Below, one piece after another: positions 8,374 to 17,114 of a DNA stretch of 64,000 bases. How positions within the stretch are numbered: the stretch's first letter is position 1; every line of letters starts with the position of its first letter. Origin of the DNA: Sphingomonas sp. Root720 (GTDB lineage Bacteria; Pseudomonadota; Alphaproteobacteria; Sphingomonadales; Sphingomonadaceae); the NCBI RefSeq assembly GCF_001428605.1, contig NZ_LMID01000017.1:1-64000 (forward strand). The letters are read 5' to 3'. Made by a program: the position numbers and the translations under genes. The notes beneath the pieces were generated by a model, which worked only from the letters and a program-made list of their open reading frames with translations, did no database searches and was not told the DNA's origin.

Positions 8374-8756
8374 CGACTTGGCCTGAGCAAAGCAGACGCC
8401 GCTGCCCTTTCCTTCTGGGCGGCCGGTTCGGTCTCTTCTTCCGGGTGTCTGCTTGCGCGCGACGGGCTTACAGCGCTGTTTGCGGGAACATTGCGCGCTT
8501 TCTCGCGGGGTCGCGATAGGTCGCGACGCGGAACGTCATAATCCGTGTCTCGGACCCCTATAACGACAGGATCCCGTACTTGAGACATTGCGGCGATCTC
8601 AGCCCTCTGTCGCGCTTCGTCGATTGCGGAGGCTCCTTCCTGTCCAGCGCGCCAGGCGCCGTCGGCCGCGTCGATGCGGGCAAGCAACTCGGCAAAGGTA
8701 GGCTCGCGGGCCAAGGGGAGGTGATACCGAAGCATTCTGGATTGAGGGTTGCTCAT
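8352..8756 (-). CDS. Hypothetical protein
   Basis: A 134-residue product that I do not recognise. The first 60 residues look ordered (TFAELLARIDAADGAWRAG, then AIDEARQRAEIAAMSQVRD) and the last 60 are charged and low-complexity. It is convergent with the lipase gene, overlapping its end by 22 bases, and follows the 8781-9059 gene by 24 bases, so the two are probably one operon. Confidence 0.45.
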   Translation of the reverse strand: MSNPQSRMLRYHLPLAREPTFAELLARIDAADGAWRAGQEGASAIDEARQRAEIAAMSQVRDPVVIGVRDTDYDVPRRDLSRPREKARNVPANSAVSPSRASRHPEEETEPAAQKERAAASALLRPSRYVQSNG

Positions 8757-8780
8757 GGCGACAGCCGCGAGTTGCCCTCG

Positions 8781-9059
8781 CTAGGACAGGCACGGTTCTT
8801 GCCGGGTGCATGCGCCATCGTCAGCCGGGTGCGCGTGGAAAGCGCGAAACAGCTCGGCGATCGTCTCGCGGACGGCTTTGTTGCCGGGAAGGCGCTCTTC
8901 CGCGCTGGCGGCTGCGGTCGCTATCAATTCGGCGTAAAGGTTTCGGCGAATTTCGACGTCAGGGGTCAATGCGTCCAGTTGCTCGAAAGCGGCGCGCAGC
9001 AGGCGCTCAATTGCGGGGCGCGCGGCCTCCATTGTGGCCGCGGCACGGATATCTGACAT
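8781..9059 (-). CDS. Small hypothetical alpha-helical protein
   Basis: The ATG at 9059 (MSDIRAAATMEAARPA) is chosen because the reading upstream of it is compositionally poor. The 92-residue product is rich in Ala, Glu and Arg and should be largely helical (IERLLRAAFEQLDAL, YAELIATAAASAEERLP). No family is recognised. It sits just upstream of the 8352-8756 gene on the same strand. Confidence 0.4.
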   Translation of the reverse strand: MSDIRAAATMEAARPAIERLLRAAFEQLDALTPDVEIRRNLYAELIATAAASAEERLPGNKAVRETIAELFRAFHAHPADDGACTRQEPCLS

Positions 9060-9482
9060 GGAAATAGCCCCAGTTCGTCTTTTCGCCCATGACTGTCTGG
9101 GGATTGTGAGTGGTGGGGGCAAATCTCGGCCCCGAATCCACGATGGGCTGTCCGACGGGCGGGATGAAGCGATGCGGCCGCAGCCGTCCCAGCCAAATCT
9201 GGCGGCGGCCACGCCGAGGAATCGAGGGTGCGGTAATCGGCCGAGAGCGGCACCATCCGAGCGAGGTTGTGGAGACTCGCTCATGGCCCGATTCTCTGCC
9301 GGTCAGTGGGCGCATTGGGGGTCGGAAGTGCTTCACATCCTGGCCGCGCGCTGGCGCAAGCCTAGGTCAAATCTTCACATTTTCGGGCAGGAATATTCTC
9401 AGTCGGGCTTTAGTCCACGGAGAATCGATGAAATTGATCCGGGACGATCTATATTCGGAAAAACCGGTACAGCGAGACAGCC
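9060..9482. other. Intergenic stretch without a recognised gene
   Basis: About 420 bases between the 9059 start and the FrnE-like gene. Several short overlapping reading frames occur on both strands but none has a recognisable motif or a convincing ribosome-binding site. The last 80 bases before 9483 are less GC-rich and probably hold the promoter of the plus-strand pair that follows. Confidence 0.5.
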
Positions 9483-10133
9483 ATGGCCACGCCTCTGAAG
9501 ATCGACTTTGTTTCCGATGTCTCCTGCCCGTGGTGCGTGATCGGCCTCGGCGGGCTCGAACAGGCTCTCGAGCGTATCGGTGGCGAGGTTGACGCCAGTA
9601 TCACCTTCCAGCCGTTCGAGCTCAATCCCGCAATGCCGCCGGAAGGCCAGAATATCGTCGAGCATATCGGTCAAAAATATGGCTCGACGCCGCAGCAATC
9701 GGCGGCCAACCGCGCGATGATCCGGGACCGGGCTGCCGAGCTGGGTTTCACGATGGCGATGTCCGACGACAGCCGGATCTACAACACGTTCGACGCCCAC
9801 CGGCTTCTGCACTGGGCCGAAGCCAGCGGCCACCAGACGGCGCTGAAGAAGACGCTGTTCGAAGCCTATTTCACGAACGGGCAGGATCCGTCCGATCGGG
9901 ACGTTCTGGTGGCTGCCGCGGCGGCGGCGGGACTCGACCCGGTGGAGGCGCGCGATGTGCTCGTTTCGGGGCGCTTTGCCGAGGAGGTCCGCAAGGCTGA
10001 GCAGCTCTGGCAATCGCGTGGCATTTCGGCGGTCCCGGCGGTGGTGGTCAACGATCGCTACCTGATCTCGGGCGGGCAGCCACCCGAGGCGTTCGAGAAG
10101 GCGTTGCGGAACATCGCGGCTGAGATGGCCTGA
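9483..10133 (+). CDS. DsbA-family (FrnE-like) thiol oxidoreductase
   Basis: A 216-residue protein with the thioredoxin-fold active site SCPWC at residues 14-18 (DFVSDVSCPWCVIG), a helical insertion in the middle, and the cis-proline loop ISAVPAVVVNDRY near residues 180-192. There is no signal peptide, so unlike periplasmic DsbA it should act in the cytosol, as FrnE and the related 2-hydroxychromene-2-carboxylate isomerases do. The two-cysteine CPWC form favours a disulfide oxidoreductase. It is followed about 60 bases later by the ABM-domain gene. Confidence 0.88.
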   Translation: MATPLKIDFVSDVSCPWCVIGLGGLEQALERIGGEVDASITFQPFELNPAMPPEGQNIVEHIGQKYGSTPQQSAANRAMIRDRAAELGFTMAMSDDSRIYNTFDAHRLLHWAEASGHQTALKKTLFEAYFTNGQDPSDRDVLVAAAAAAGLDPVEARDVLVSGRFAEEVRKAEQLWQSRGISAVPAVVVNDRYLISGGQPPEAFEKALRNIAAEMA

Positions 10134-10191
10134 AGAGGTATCGGACGGATCGCGGCTGTTGCCGGAGCCTTCGGCGGAAGAGGGGAAGAGC

Positions 10192-10515
10192 ATGTTCATC
10201 GCCATGAACCGTTTTCAGATCATACCGGGCGAGGAAGACGCCTTCGAGGCGGTATGGACATCGCGCGACTCTCACCTCGACGGCGTGCCCGGCTTCGTCG
10301 AGTTCCATCTGCTGCGCGGTCCGGCTGGAGAGGATCATACCCTGTTCTCGTCGCATACCATCTGGCGCTCGCGCGAGGATTTTGAGGCGTGGACCCAGTC
10401 CGAAGAGTTCCGCCTGGCCCATCGCAATGCTGGAGAGAATAAGCCGCTTTATATCGGCCATCCTCGTTTCGAGGGTTTCGAGGTCGTGCAGACTGTGAAA
10501 GCGTCGCAATCCTGA
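10192..10515 (+). CDS. Antibiotic biosynthesis monooxygenase (ABM) domain protein
   Basis: The ATG at 10192 (MFIAMNRFQIIPG) is preceded by GAGGGGAAGAGC and gives a single ABM domain of 107 residues. The pattern NRFQIIPGEEDAFEAVW, then VPGFVEFHLLRG, then HTIWRSREDFEAWTQS is the ferredoxin-like dimeric fold shared by HmoA-type haem-degrading monooxygenases and quinol monooxygenases. The asparagine at position 6 matches the Asn of IsdG/HmoA-like enzymes. Likely co-transcribed with the FrnE-like gene. Confidence 0.82.
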   Translation: MFIAMNRFQIIPGEEDAFEAVWTSRDSHLDGVPGFVEFHLLRGPAGEDHTLFSSHTIWRSREDFEAWTQSEEFRLAHRNAGENKPLYIGHPRFEGFEVVQTVKASQS

Positions 10516-10556
10516 AAGAGGCGGGACGATCGTTCGAACCAGCAGGCAAGCGGTCC

Positions 10557-10958
10557 CTATCTGGAGGGCTGCGCCTTCGAATAGGGAACGAACTTACCGA
10601 GAAACACGAACCCCGTCGGAAAATGCGATGTCCGGTCGACGAGGTTGACCGTGTCGATGCTGCATAGCTCCGGCGTCCAGCTCTTCGTCACGAGGATGTC
10701 GTCGTCATTGAGCGAGGCGAGACCCGATCGCGGACGGTTGAGGTAAAGCTTGCCGCCGATCGTGCGATAGAGGATTGCGGTGTTGTCGAACACCTCGGTG
10801 GAATCGATATCGTGCAACTGGATGCAGTCGACGGGTTCGCCTGCGACGCGCCCGGCGAGCACCTTGGCAAGGCTCGCCTCCGCACGCTGGTTCGGGCCTG
10901 AATCGGCGAGTACCGGTGAAGCGAGTCCCAGTCCGGCGAGGAGGAGCAGGAAGAACCG
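10557..10958 (-). CDS. Exported hypothetical protein
   Basis: The ATG at 10958 opens a clear signal peptide (MRFFLLLLAGLGLASPVLA, cleavage near residue 19), leaving a mature protein of about 114 residues. It has two cysteines (VDCIQLHDI, ELCSIDTVNL) that could pair in the periplasm, and a predicted beta-rich body. The pattern DCIQLHDIDSTEVFDNTAILYR recurs in small periplasmic proteins of sphingomonads; no function is known to me. Confidence 0.7.
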   Translation of the reverse strand, partial: RFFLLLLAGLGLASPVLADSGPNQRAEASLAKVLAGRVAGEPVDCIQLHDIDSTEVFDNTAILYRTIGGKLYLNRPRSGLASLNDDDILVTKSWTPELCSIDTVNLVDRTSHFPTGFVFLGKFVPYSKAQPSR

Positions 10959-11079
10959 CATGGCTGTACGCCTCTGAACTGTCATCGTTCCGATATGACT
11001 GAGTGACTGAACCGGGGCTGAGCGGTTCAATCTGGCCGCAGCGTCGATACGAACATAGCCGCTGCATGGCCATCGCTGC

Positions 11080-11607
11080 TTACGCCTGGGAATCCTCAGC
11101 GGACAGCCTTTGCTTCACGCTCTCCCAGATGGCCGGGATGCGATTGAAATCCTCCAGGCCGGCAAACCACGCGAAATCGTAGAATAGTTTGGAAAGCGGT
11201 ATCTTGATCTCTTCGCAATCGTCTGCCGCAAACCCGATGGCTGCGCACAGATAGGGTTCATCACTCTGCACGGTGCTCAGAAAAGGCGCACTGTACGCCT
11301 TGGTCTTCTCAAGCACCTTGGCCCGGAAGATCCGGTAGAGGGGTTCGACCATCGCTTCCCAGTCGGCATCGTCGAGCTTGCTCATCAGGCCCAGCAGCAC
11401 CGATTTGTGCGCCGCCACGACCTCAGCGCCGAAATCCGACCAGTCGTCGTGGATGTCCGTCAGATCCGTTTCGTTCTTCCGCTTGCGGTCGAGAAACTGC
11501 GTGATCGCCTCGCGCGCGATCTCGGATTTGCTGAGGCCGAGCGCCCTCGCTTGCGCGACGAGGTCGCGTTCCACGTCGCCGGACAACCGGACATTGAACA
11601 TCGTCAT
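11080..11607 (-). CDS. Ribbon-helix-helix N-terminal protein of unknown function
   Basis: A 175-residue protein. The first 45 residues form a ribbon-helix-helix DNA-binding motif (MFNVRLSGDVERDLVAQAR, then LSKSEIAREAITQFLDR) like those of antitoxins and plasmid CopG-type regulators. The C-terminal 120 residues (IHDDWSDFGAEVVAAHKSV, LYDFAWFAGLEDFNRIPA) are not recognised. No small toxin gene lies next to it, so it is more likely a stand-alone regulator than an antitoxin. Confidence 0.65.
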   Translation of the reverse strand: MTMFNVRLSGDVERDLVAQARALGLSKSEIAREAITQFLDRKRKNETDLTDIHDDWSDFGAEVVAAHKSVLLGLMSKLDDADWEAMVEPLYRIFRAKVLEKTKAYSAPFLSTVQSDEPYLCAAIGFAADDCEEIKIPLSKLFYDFAWFAGLEDFNRIPAIWESVKQRLSAEDSQA

Positions 11608-11751
11608 GACGTTGCTCCGGGGTGCGTAAGACGGTTACCCAATATGTAAGACGCGTCGTCGCGCCAGGCAACAGGCGCAAAGTGAATTGATGCCGTGGAC
11701 GCCCTGCTTTGCTAAGACCGTGGACACTACGCAATCTCGAAGGAGCGCCGC

Positions 11752-12552
11752 GTGCTTCTGCACAAGCAACCGGCCCAGCCGCAGCTGCGATCGTTGGTGT
11801 CCAGATTCGAGGAGCGGATCGCACATTTCCGTGAAGCGAGCCTGACCCATCCGCTGCCTGCGCGTCCGGACCTTTTCATCGAAATCTACCTGGCCGAGAA
11901 TTATCGTGTTTCTCAACAGGGCGGCGCGTTCGAGATGTCTCCTGAAGTGTCGCTGGTCGGTCCTCACGGCGTGGGAACCACGCGCTTGCTCATGGCGGGA
12001 GAGATCAAAGCCTTCTCGATCCGCTTTCGCCCCGGCGCGATCCATCGGCTGGTCGGTCTCGATATGACCGTGATCGCCAATCGTGGCGTCGATATGGCAG
12101 ATGTTTTCGGGCGGCTCGCGGCAGGTTTGCGTGACGCGGTATTGGGTGCTGCGGACTTTGCGGCGCGGGTCGCGGCCGCCGAGCGGTGGCTCGCCCGTCT
12201 GGCGGACGGCGCCCGCGCAGCCGACCAGGTCGATCTTGCCGCCCGGCTTCTGTTGCGCTCAGGCGGCCGGATCCGCGTCGATGTGCTGGCCGGCTGGGCC
12301 GAACTGAGCGAGCGTCAGTTTGCCCGGCGCTTTGCCGCACAGGTAGGCTTGAGCCCCAAGCTCTACGCCCGAACCATTCGCCTGAACGCCACGCTGGAGG
12401 CCCGGCGACGCCGGCCGGAGGCGCACTGGACCAATCTTGCCCATGAATCCGGCTATGCCGACCAGGCACATTTCACGCGAGAATGCCGCGATCTCACCGG
12501 CGCGCCGCCATCAACCTTTTTCGATCAATGGGCGCGGCTGCCCTCGACCTGA
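11752..12552 (+). CDS. AraC-family transcriptional regulator
   Basis: A 266-residue regulator starting at GTG. The N-terminal region (residues 1-140) resembles the DUF6597-type ligand-binding half of AraC proteins (PRPDLFIEIYLAENY, SIRFRPGAIHRLVG). The C-terminal 100 residues carry the double helix-turn-helix: VDVLAGWAELSERQFARRF, then LAHESGYADQAHFTRECRDLTGAPPSTFF. It converges with the membrane-protein gene on the other strand, overlapping by 28 bases. Target is unknown; neighbours do not point to one. Confidence 0.88.
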   Translation: MLLHKQPAQPQLRSLVSRFEERIAHFREASLTHPLPARPDLFIEIYLAENYRVSQQGGAFEMSPEVSLVGPHGVGTTRLLMAGEIKAFSIRFRPGAIHRLVGLDMTVIANRGVDMADVFGRLAAGLRDAVLGAADFAARVAAAERWLARLADGARAADQVDLAARLLLRSGGRIRVDVLAGWAELSERQFARRFAAQVGLSPKLYARTIRLNATLEARRRRPEAHWTNLAHESGYADQAHFTRECRDLTGAPPSTFFDQWARLPST

Positions 12553-13271
12553 GCGATCGGTTCGAGCTGTGCTGTAAGCGCGCGAGCCGGCGCGCTGAAG
12601 GCGAGCGGACCGGTCGCAAACTGCACTGCGAGGATTGCGGCGGTTCCGACACACCATGCTCGGTGGACGCGCCGATAGGTGATGATGTCGAAGAAAATGC
12701 CTGCTCCGGCATAGGCAAGGAGCGACGCGGTAAGGGCCAGGGGCGCCAGCGGTCCGAGCGCCGCCATCGGCAGCAATCGGCCGAATGCCGGCGCCATCAG
12801 CATGATCGCTGCCGACAGCATCAGCCGGCGATGCCAGTCGGGCCGCCTCCGCATCACGATCGCCGCCGCCGCTAACCCACCGAAGCCGAGCACCCCCAGG
12901 ATATTCACCACCAGAAAGATATTGTGTGGGAAGAAGAAGGGAACCGCGCCGCGCTCGATGCACATTACCGTGGCGACGATCCCCAGCGGCACCATTGCCG
13001 CGGTGAGCGCCGCGCCGCACCAGCCCAGTCGCCGGTGCAGGGCGATCGATCCGCGCTCAACGAGCAGGTTCTGAACCACATAGAGAAGTATCCAGCCGGC
13101 AAAGGCGAGGGCATGGAATTGGACCTGGATCGGCAGCGTCAGCGCATCCACCCGGCCGAGGGCGATATTACGGCCGAAACCCACCACTACGGCGGCCGCG
13201 ACGGCGACAGACATCCAGAGATAGAAGCGCCGTTCGGCCGCTATGTGGTCGGGTAGTGGGATGGTGGCCAT
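12525..13271 (-). CDS. Multi-pass membrane protein (DUF2306-like)
   Basis: The ATG at 13271 (MATIPLPDHIAAERRFYL) gives 248 residues; an in-frame extension to 13640 is low-complexity and rejected. About six to seven membrane segments are visible. The arrangement FHALAFAGWILLYVVQ, LHRRLGWCGA, and DWHRRLMLSA with conserved histidines near segment ends resembles the DUF2306/cytochrome b561-like group, in which such histidines may bind haem. Function is unassigned. Confidence 0.7.
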   Translation of the reverse strand: MATIPLPDHIAAERRFYLWMSVAVAAAVVVGFGRNIALGRVDALTLPIQVQFHALAFAGWILLYVVQNLLVERGSIALHRRLGWCGAALTAAMVPLGIVATVMCIERGAVPFFFPHNIFLVVNILGVLGFGGLAAAAIVMRRRPDWHRRLMLSAAIMLMAPAFGRLLPMAALGPLAPLALTASLLAYAGAGIFFDIITYRRVHRAWCVGTAAILAVQFATGPLAFSAPARALTAQLEPIAQVEGSRAH

Positions 13272-13462
13272 GCGAATCCCCCAAATTGAATATGTCAGCG
13301 GGCACCCCCGGGCGACCTGTCTGCCTCTGGTTTCGGAGCGGCGATTGAAACTTTCAGACATGCCGAGCGAAACGCGCACGCACCGGCGTCCGATAAGTTC
13401 AAGCAGCCGCGACGGGCTGCGGCTACGATGCTCTCGGATTTCCGCGAGCAGAGGAACAGGGT

Positions 13463-13921
13463 ATGGCAGCTGAGGTGAGTGCGGCGCTCGCGCGTCAGGT
13501 GGCGGAGGTGGTGGAGGCATGGGTCGGTGCCTGGAACGCTGATGATCTCGACGCGCTTGCAGCTCTGCTCGATCCTGAAACGCACTGGGTAAACATAGTC
13601 GGGATGCACTGGCAGGGGCGCGACGACGTCGACAAGGCACACCGCGCCTATTTCGAACTGATGTTTAAGGGTGTCGCGGTGAAGCTGGAGGAGATTGAGG
13701 CGATCGTGCCGCTGCCCGGCGGCGGCGCGGTGACGGTAGCGCGCTTCTGGATCGATGCGTTCCGTCAGCCCGATGGAAGGTTGAAGCCGCCGAGCCGCGA
13801 CCGAATGACGCTGGTGCTGGTGCCCACCGACGAGGGGCTGCGGATCATCCACGGCGCCAATGTCGCGATCGTCGAGGAGGCGCAGCGATTCAATCCCGTG
13901 CAGCAAACGGGGCAAGGCTGA
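13463..13921 (+). CDS. SnoaL-like (SgcJ/EcaC-type) NTF2-fold protein
   Basis: A 152-residue protein of the NTF2-like fold: VEAWVGAWNADDLDALAALLDPETHWVN at residues 16-43 is the typical first helix and strand, followed by MHWQGRDDVDKAHRAYF and a beta-sheet ending in IIHGANVAI. The SgcJ/EcaC group is annotated as putative oxidoreductases, but most members are of unknown role. It stands alone and has a normal length. Confidence 0.78.
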   Translation: MAAEVSAALARQVAEVVEAWVGAWNADDLDALAALLDPETHWVNIVGMHWQGRDDVDKAHRAYFELMFKGVAVKLEEIEAIVPLPGGGAVTVARFWIDAFRQPDGRLKPPSRDRMTLVLVPTDEGLRIIHGANVAIVEEAQRFNPVQQTGQG

Positions 13922-14407
13922 ACCGCCCGCGTTCGCGTCGTCAGGCGGTCGATATCGGTTACGGCGCTGAAGCTTGTCCGATCAATGGGGGTCAGAATCC
14001 GCTCAATCAGGAACACGAAGTATACGTTGTCCGGTGAATCCCCGCCACAACCTCCGATGCCGACTTGTCGTCCAACTTCAACCTTGTTGGGATTGGCTCC
14101 GACTACCCGGACGACGGAATCTTCGTTAAAGATCCTGCGATCTGGGGAAAAATCCTGTGATCTCGGTACATTTCTGAAGGCAATATCCACCGATCTATGA
14201 CACCGTTTCAGAGCGAACGTGGAATTGTCTTGCGATCTTCGCAAAACGACAGACACCTGTCGGTTTTCCTGAAACAGTGGACAAGGCCGCCCCTTCCAGA
14301 GGCACCTCAAAATGGTGGATACTCGCCTTAAACGGCAGACATTCAGCCGTTTGTTGCGCTCAGCCGCTCTCGACGACCCATCCGTGGGGAAGTCGGCCCA
14401 GATTCCG
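13922..14407. other. Non-coding stretch, possible mobile-element debris
   Basis: About 490 bases between the SnoaL-like gene and the nuclease gene on the other strand. Composition falls to near-even GC around 14080-14250, and all reading frames are short and unconvincing. Scattered segments look like degraded coding sequence but I could not assign them. No tRNA-like or clean inverted repeat was seen. Confidence 0.4.
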
Positions 14408-15403
14408 TTACATTGCGACAGCCGCGTCCCACGCTCGAAGCATGACGTTGGTGAAGTCGCCGTCACGAACAGCCCGACGAAGGTCATCCCCCGCTAGCGG
14501 CACGATTAACAAGTCTTCGCGGCTTCCCCTCAGCATCTCCTTCGTGACGGTCTCGGTGAACCCGTTCCATGAAATCAAAAACCCGAGAGTCGCTCGCTGA
14601 GCCCTATTCTCAAGCTTCGATCGAAAAACAACAAACTCGTTCTTCCCACACTTGCCTGACCAATTCTTACACTCGGCTAGGATGATTGCTCCCTCACGCT
14701 TCAACCGGGTCTCATTGCTGCCGTTTAAAAGAGAAATGTCGATCTCCTCGGTCTCGGTGAGGATACGCTGGGAGACGGTCATCCCCGCCACAGTCTCGAA
14801 AAGGCGAGCGCACAGCTCTTCGAGCGAGCGACCCTTAGCTTGATTGTTCGATGCATTCTCCACCGCATCTACCAGCGCGTCGAGAGACAGGCTCCCCCAA
14901 CCGGAAAGGCGCGCCGCTATCTCAGCGATGCGCTGTCCTACCTCGTCTGCTGCATCTGAAGCGGCCTCCTCTACTTGCTCGGCGACCCTGCGGACTGCAA
15001 GGTAGGCTTTCGAGAGGTTCGTCTCTGCCGTGGTGATTTCGAAGCGCAACGCGACATACGCGCCGTCATCATCTTGGTAGGACACCTCGGTATCGCCGGA
15101 AGACTTCTGCCGGGCTTCAACAGCTCGTCTAATCAGGTCGAGGTACTGCTCGAGACCAATGGGCGAGTACCAGTATTTGCGTGTCCATGTATGATCGGCT
15201 TCCCCGACCAGAGCACTACCGCGCCGGTAGACGGTTCCGTTCCAATCTAGGTGGTGGACACCACCCTTGATCTGACCAATCTGAAACCCGCAGCCGTCCT
15301 GAACATCGCTCACGTCGAGCTTCTGAAGAACGGCTGGCGTTAACAAGACTGGCTCATCCTCGTCGGCCGTTCGTAAGAGTTGCCGCGCCTGCTTCTCGTT
15401 CAT
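14408..15403 (-). CDS. Mrr-like restriction endonuclease domain protein
   Basis: A 331-residue protein whose C-terminal half is a type IV Mrr-like PD-(D/E)xK nuclease: KGRSLEELCARLFE at residues 190-203, Asp222 in EEIDISLL, and the ECK triad at 244-246 (IILAECKNWSGK), followed by the helix NEFVVFRSKLENRA. The N-terminal 160 residues, with a coiled-coil-like helix (RRVAEQVEEAASDAADEVG), may sense a ligand or modified DNA but are not recognised. No methylase is nearby, which fits a modification-dependent or abortive defence nuclease. Moderate GC and the neighbouring vapBC suggest an acquired defence patch. Confidence 0.72.
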   Translation of the reverse strand: MNEKQARQLLRTADEDEPVLLTPAVLQKLDVSDVQDGCGFQIGQIKGGVHHLDWNGTVYRRGSALVGEADHTWTRKYWYSPIGLEQYLDLIRRAVEARQKSSGDTEVSYQDDDGAYVALRFEITTAETNLSKAYLAVRRVAEQVEEAASDAADEVGQRIAEIAARLSGWGSLSLDALVDAVENASNNQAKGRSLEELCARLFETVAGMTVSQRILTETEEIDISLLNGSNETRLKREGAIILAECKNWSGKCGKNEFVVFRSKLENRAQRATLGFLISWNGFTETVTKEMLRGSREDLLIVPLAGDDLRRAVRDGDFTNVMLRAWDAAVAM

Positions 15404-15503
15404 CGGTTCGACATATCCTATGGACGTTCACATCGTCTCGTCTGGTGAGATTACGGCAAGCATGGCAACCTGCTGAACCGTACCCAAAAGCACGAATGTG
15501 CGA

Positions 15504-15902
15504 TCACCCCGCAAGCGGCCGTACGTTGGTGATGGTGATTCCCACATCCGCGCTCGCCAACGGGCCATCCGTCGTGAACATTTCCGCCTGCAGGTCGATC
15601 GCCAAGGCAAGGCACGCTCGGTCACCAAGCGAAAGACCAAGCGCCTTCGTCGGAGGCCGAAGGTCGCCTATGATAAGCGCCTGGGCAGGGGAGAGCGGCC
15701 GGACATCGAGGTGCAGCCCGCCAAGCGCCTCACGTACCTCGTCGAGCGGCAATCCTCGGTCCCGAAGCTTGGAGACGACCTCGGCGAGGTTGGTCGTTCC
15801 GATGATGCTACGAGTGAGGACGTCGACTACCCGATCCGCCCCGGGTTCGTCGTTGAGAAGGCAGAGCAGGGCGGAGGCGTCGAGTACGACCTTGCTACTC
15901 AC
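15504..15902 (-). CDS. vapC: VapC-type PIN-domain toxin
   Basis: A PIN-domain ribonuclease toxin of about 132 residues. I chose the GTG at 15902 (VSSKVVLDASALLCLL), which overlaps the antitoxin stop by 8 bases. The acidic active-site residues are visible: Asp in VVLDASA, Glu in NLAEVVSKL, Asp in LSLGDRACLALA and the final Asp in FTTDGPLA. VapC toxins cleave initiator tRNA or rRNA until held by the AbrB-type partner encoded just upstream. Confidence 0.88.
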   Translation of the reverse strand: MSSKVVLDASALLCLLNDEPGADRVVDVLTRSIIGTTNLAEVVSKLRDRGLPLDEVREALGGLHLDVRPLSPAQALIIGDLRPPTKALGLSLGDRACLALAIDLQAEMFTTDGPLASADVGITITNVRPLAG

Positions 15903-16143
15903 GCTCCGCCTCGCGCCGGCGCTCCGCAATCAGCTCGTCAGCCAAACCGACGCCTTCGGGCACATACCTGCGCAGGATGGCGCGAGCACGTTCAAGTGCT
16001 CTCGGCACGGAACGTACCCGCAACTCGCCATCGTCCACATCGACGAGAACGGTGTCACCCGTAGTGATCCCGAGCTCCCGGCGCATAGCCGCCGGAATCA
16101 CGAGTTTACCGCCGTCCACAATCTTGACCCTCTGTGCTTCCAT
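15895..16143 (-). CDS. vapB: AbrB/VapB-type antitoxin
   Basis: An 82-residue protein with an N-terminal AbrB/SpoVT swapped-hairpin DNA-binding domain (KIVDGGKLVIPAAMRRELGITTGDTVLVDVDD) and a charged C-terminal tail that would wrap the toxin. It precedes and overlaps vapC, the normal order, and should autoregulate the pair from the short region upstream of 16143. Confidence 0.88.
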   Translation of the reverse strand: MEAQRVKIVDGGKLVIPAAMRRELGITTGDTVLVDVDDGELRVRSVPRALERARAILRRYVPEGVGLADELIAERRREAERE

Positions 16144-16377
16144 CTACACTAAACTCGCTTGCCTGACCCAACCACCATACCCATACCGGCTTTTGCCGCT
16201 GAAAGGTAGCGCGAAGCAGGGCACTTCTACGGCTTTGGTGATCAGTGGTCGTTCATGTCCGCGCCCAATAGCTACTTAGGTCTGGCTTGTTGAGCTAGGC
16301 TCGACAGGATCGGGACTTGCTATTCTGAGCCGATTGCCGCAGCCGTGGCTCGTATGGGTGTACCGAACGGAGCCAAC

Positions 16378-17094
16378 ATGACGAACCCGATGCGCGCTGC
16401 ACGAGTGTACCTGCGCGTAAGCACGGACGAGCAGGATCTCACCCGGCAGGAGGCGATCGTCGCAGGCGCGCGTGCGGCAGGCTATTACGTCGCGGCGGTC
16501 TATCGCGAGAAGGCGTCGGGCGCCCGGCCTGACCGGCCCGAACTCTTGCGCATGGTCGCCGACCTGCAGCCGGGCGAGGTGGTAGTGGCCGAGAAGATCG
16601 ACCGTATCAGCCGTCTGCCACTCACCGAAGCGGAACTGCTGGTGGCAACGATCAGGGCTCAAGGCGCTCGGTTGGCGGTACCGGGCATCGTCGATCTGTC
16701 GGAGCTTGTCGCCGATAGCAGCGGCGTCGCACGTATCGTGCTTGAAGCAGTGCAGGACATGTTGCTGCGCGTCGCTCTTCAGACTGCGCGCGACGATTAC
16801 GAGACCCGCCGTGAGCGTCAGCGCGAAGGCATTGAAATCGCCAAACGAGCGGGGAGGTATAGCGGCCGTAAGCCGGACCTGGCTCTGCACAAGCGCATCG
16901 TGGCCTTGCGCGAAACAGGCCTGAGCATTGCCCGCACGGCTGAGTTGGCTGGCTGTAGTATAGCGCACGTCAAGCGCATCACCGCGATGAACCGAGTGAA
17001 AGCCGGCAAAACGCGGATTTCTGATCCCGGCTCAAGCCAAGCAGCCACGCACCAGCCGGCTCCGTTCGTGACAAAAGCAGGTGCGGGCTCATAG
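16378..17094 (+). CDS. Serine recombinase (resolvase/invertase family)
   Basis: The ATG at 16378 (MTNPMRAARVYLRVSTDEQ) gives 238 residues. The catalytic serine lies in YLRVSTDEQDLTRQE, the arginine cluster in KIDRISRLPLTEAELL, and the C-terminus has a Hin-type helix-turn-helix (LHKRIVALRETGLSIARTAELAGCSIAHVKRI, residues about 178-210). It is not inside either Tn3 unit, so it is a separate recombinase gene: an invertase, a resolvase of a lost element, or a plasmid multimer-resolution enzyme. Confidence 0.82.
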   Translation: MTNPMRAARVYLRVSTDEQDLTRQEAIVAGARAAGYYVAAVYREKASGARPDRPELLRMVADLQPGEVVVAEKIDRISRLPLTEAELLVATIRAQGARLAVPGIVDLSELVADSSGVARIVLEAVQDMLLRVALQTARDDYETRRERQREGIEIAKRAGRYSGRKPDLALHKRIVALRETGLSIARTAELAGCSIAHVKRITAMNRVKAGKTRISDPGSSQAATHQPAPFVTKAGAGS

Positions 17095-17114
17095 TTTTGG
17101 CCTAGGGTCGGCCC

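Noticed and set aside
13272..13640. N-terminal extension of the membrane-protein gene
   Set aside because: Low-complexity Arg/Pro-rich sequence opposite the SnoaL-like gene; the ATG at 13271 gives a natural membrane protein.
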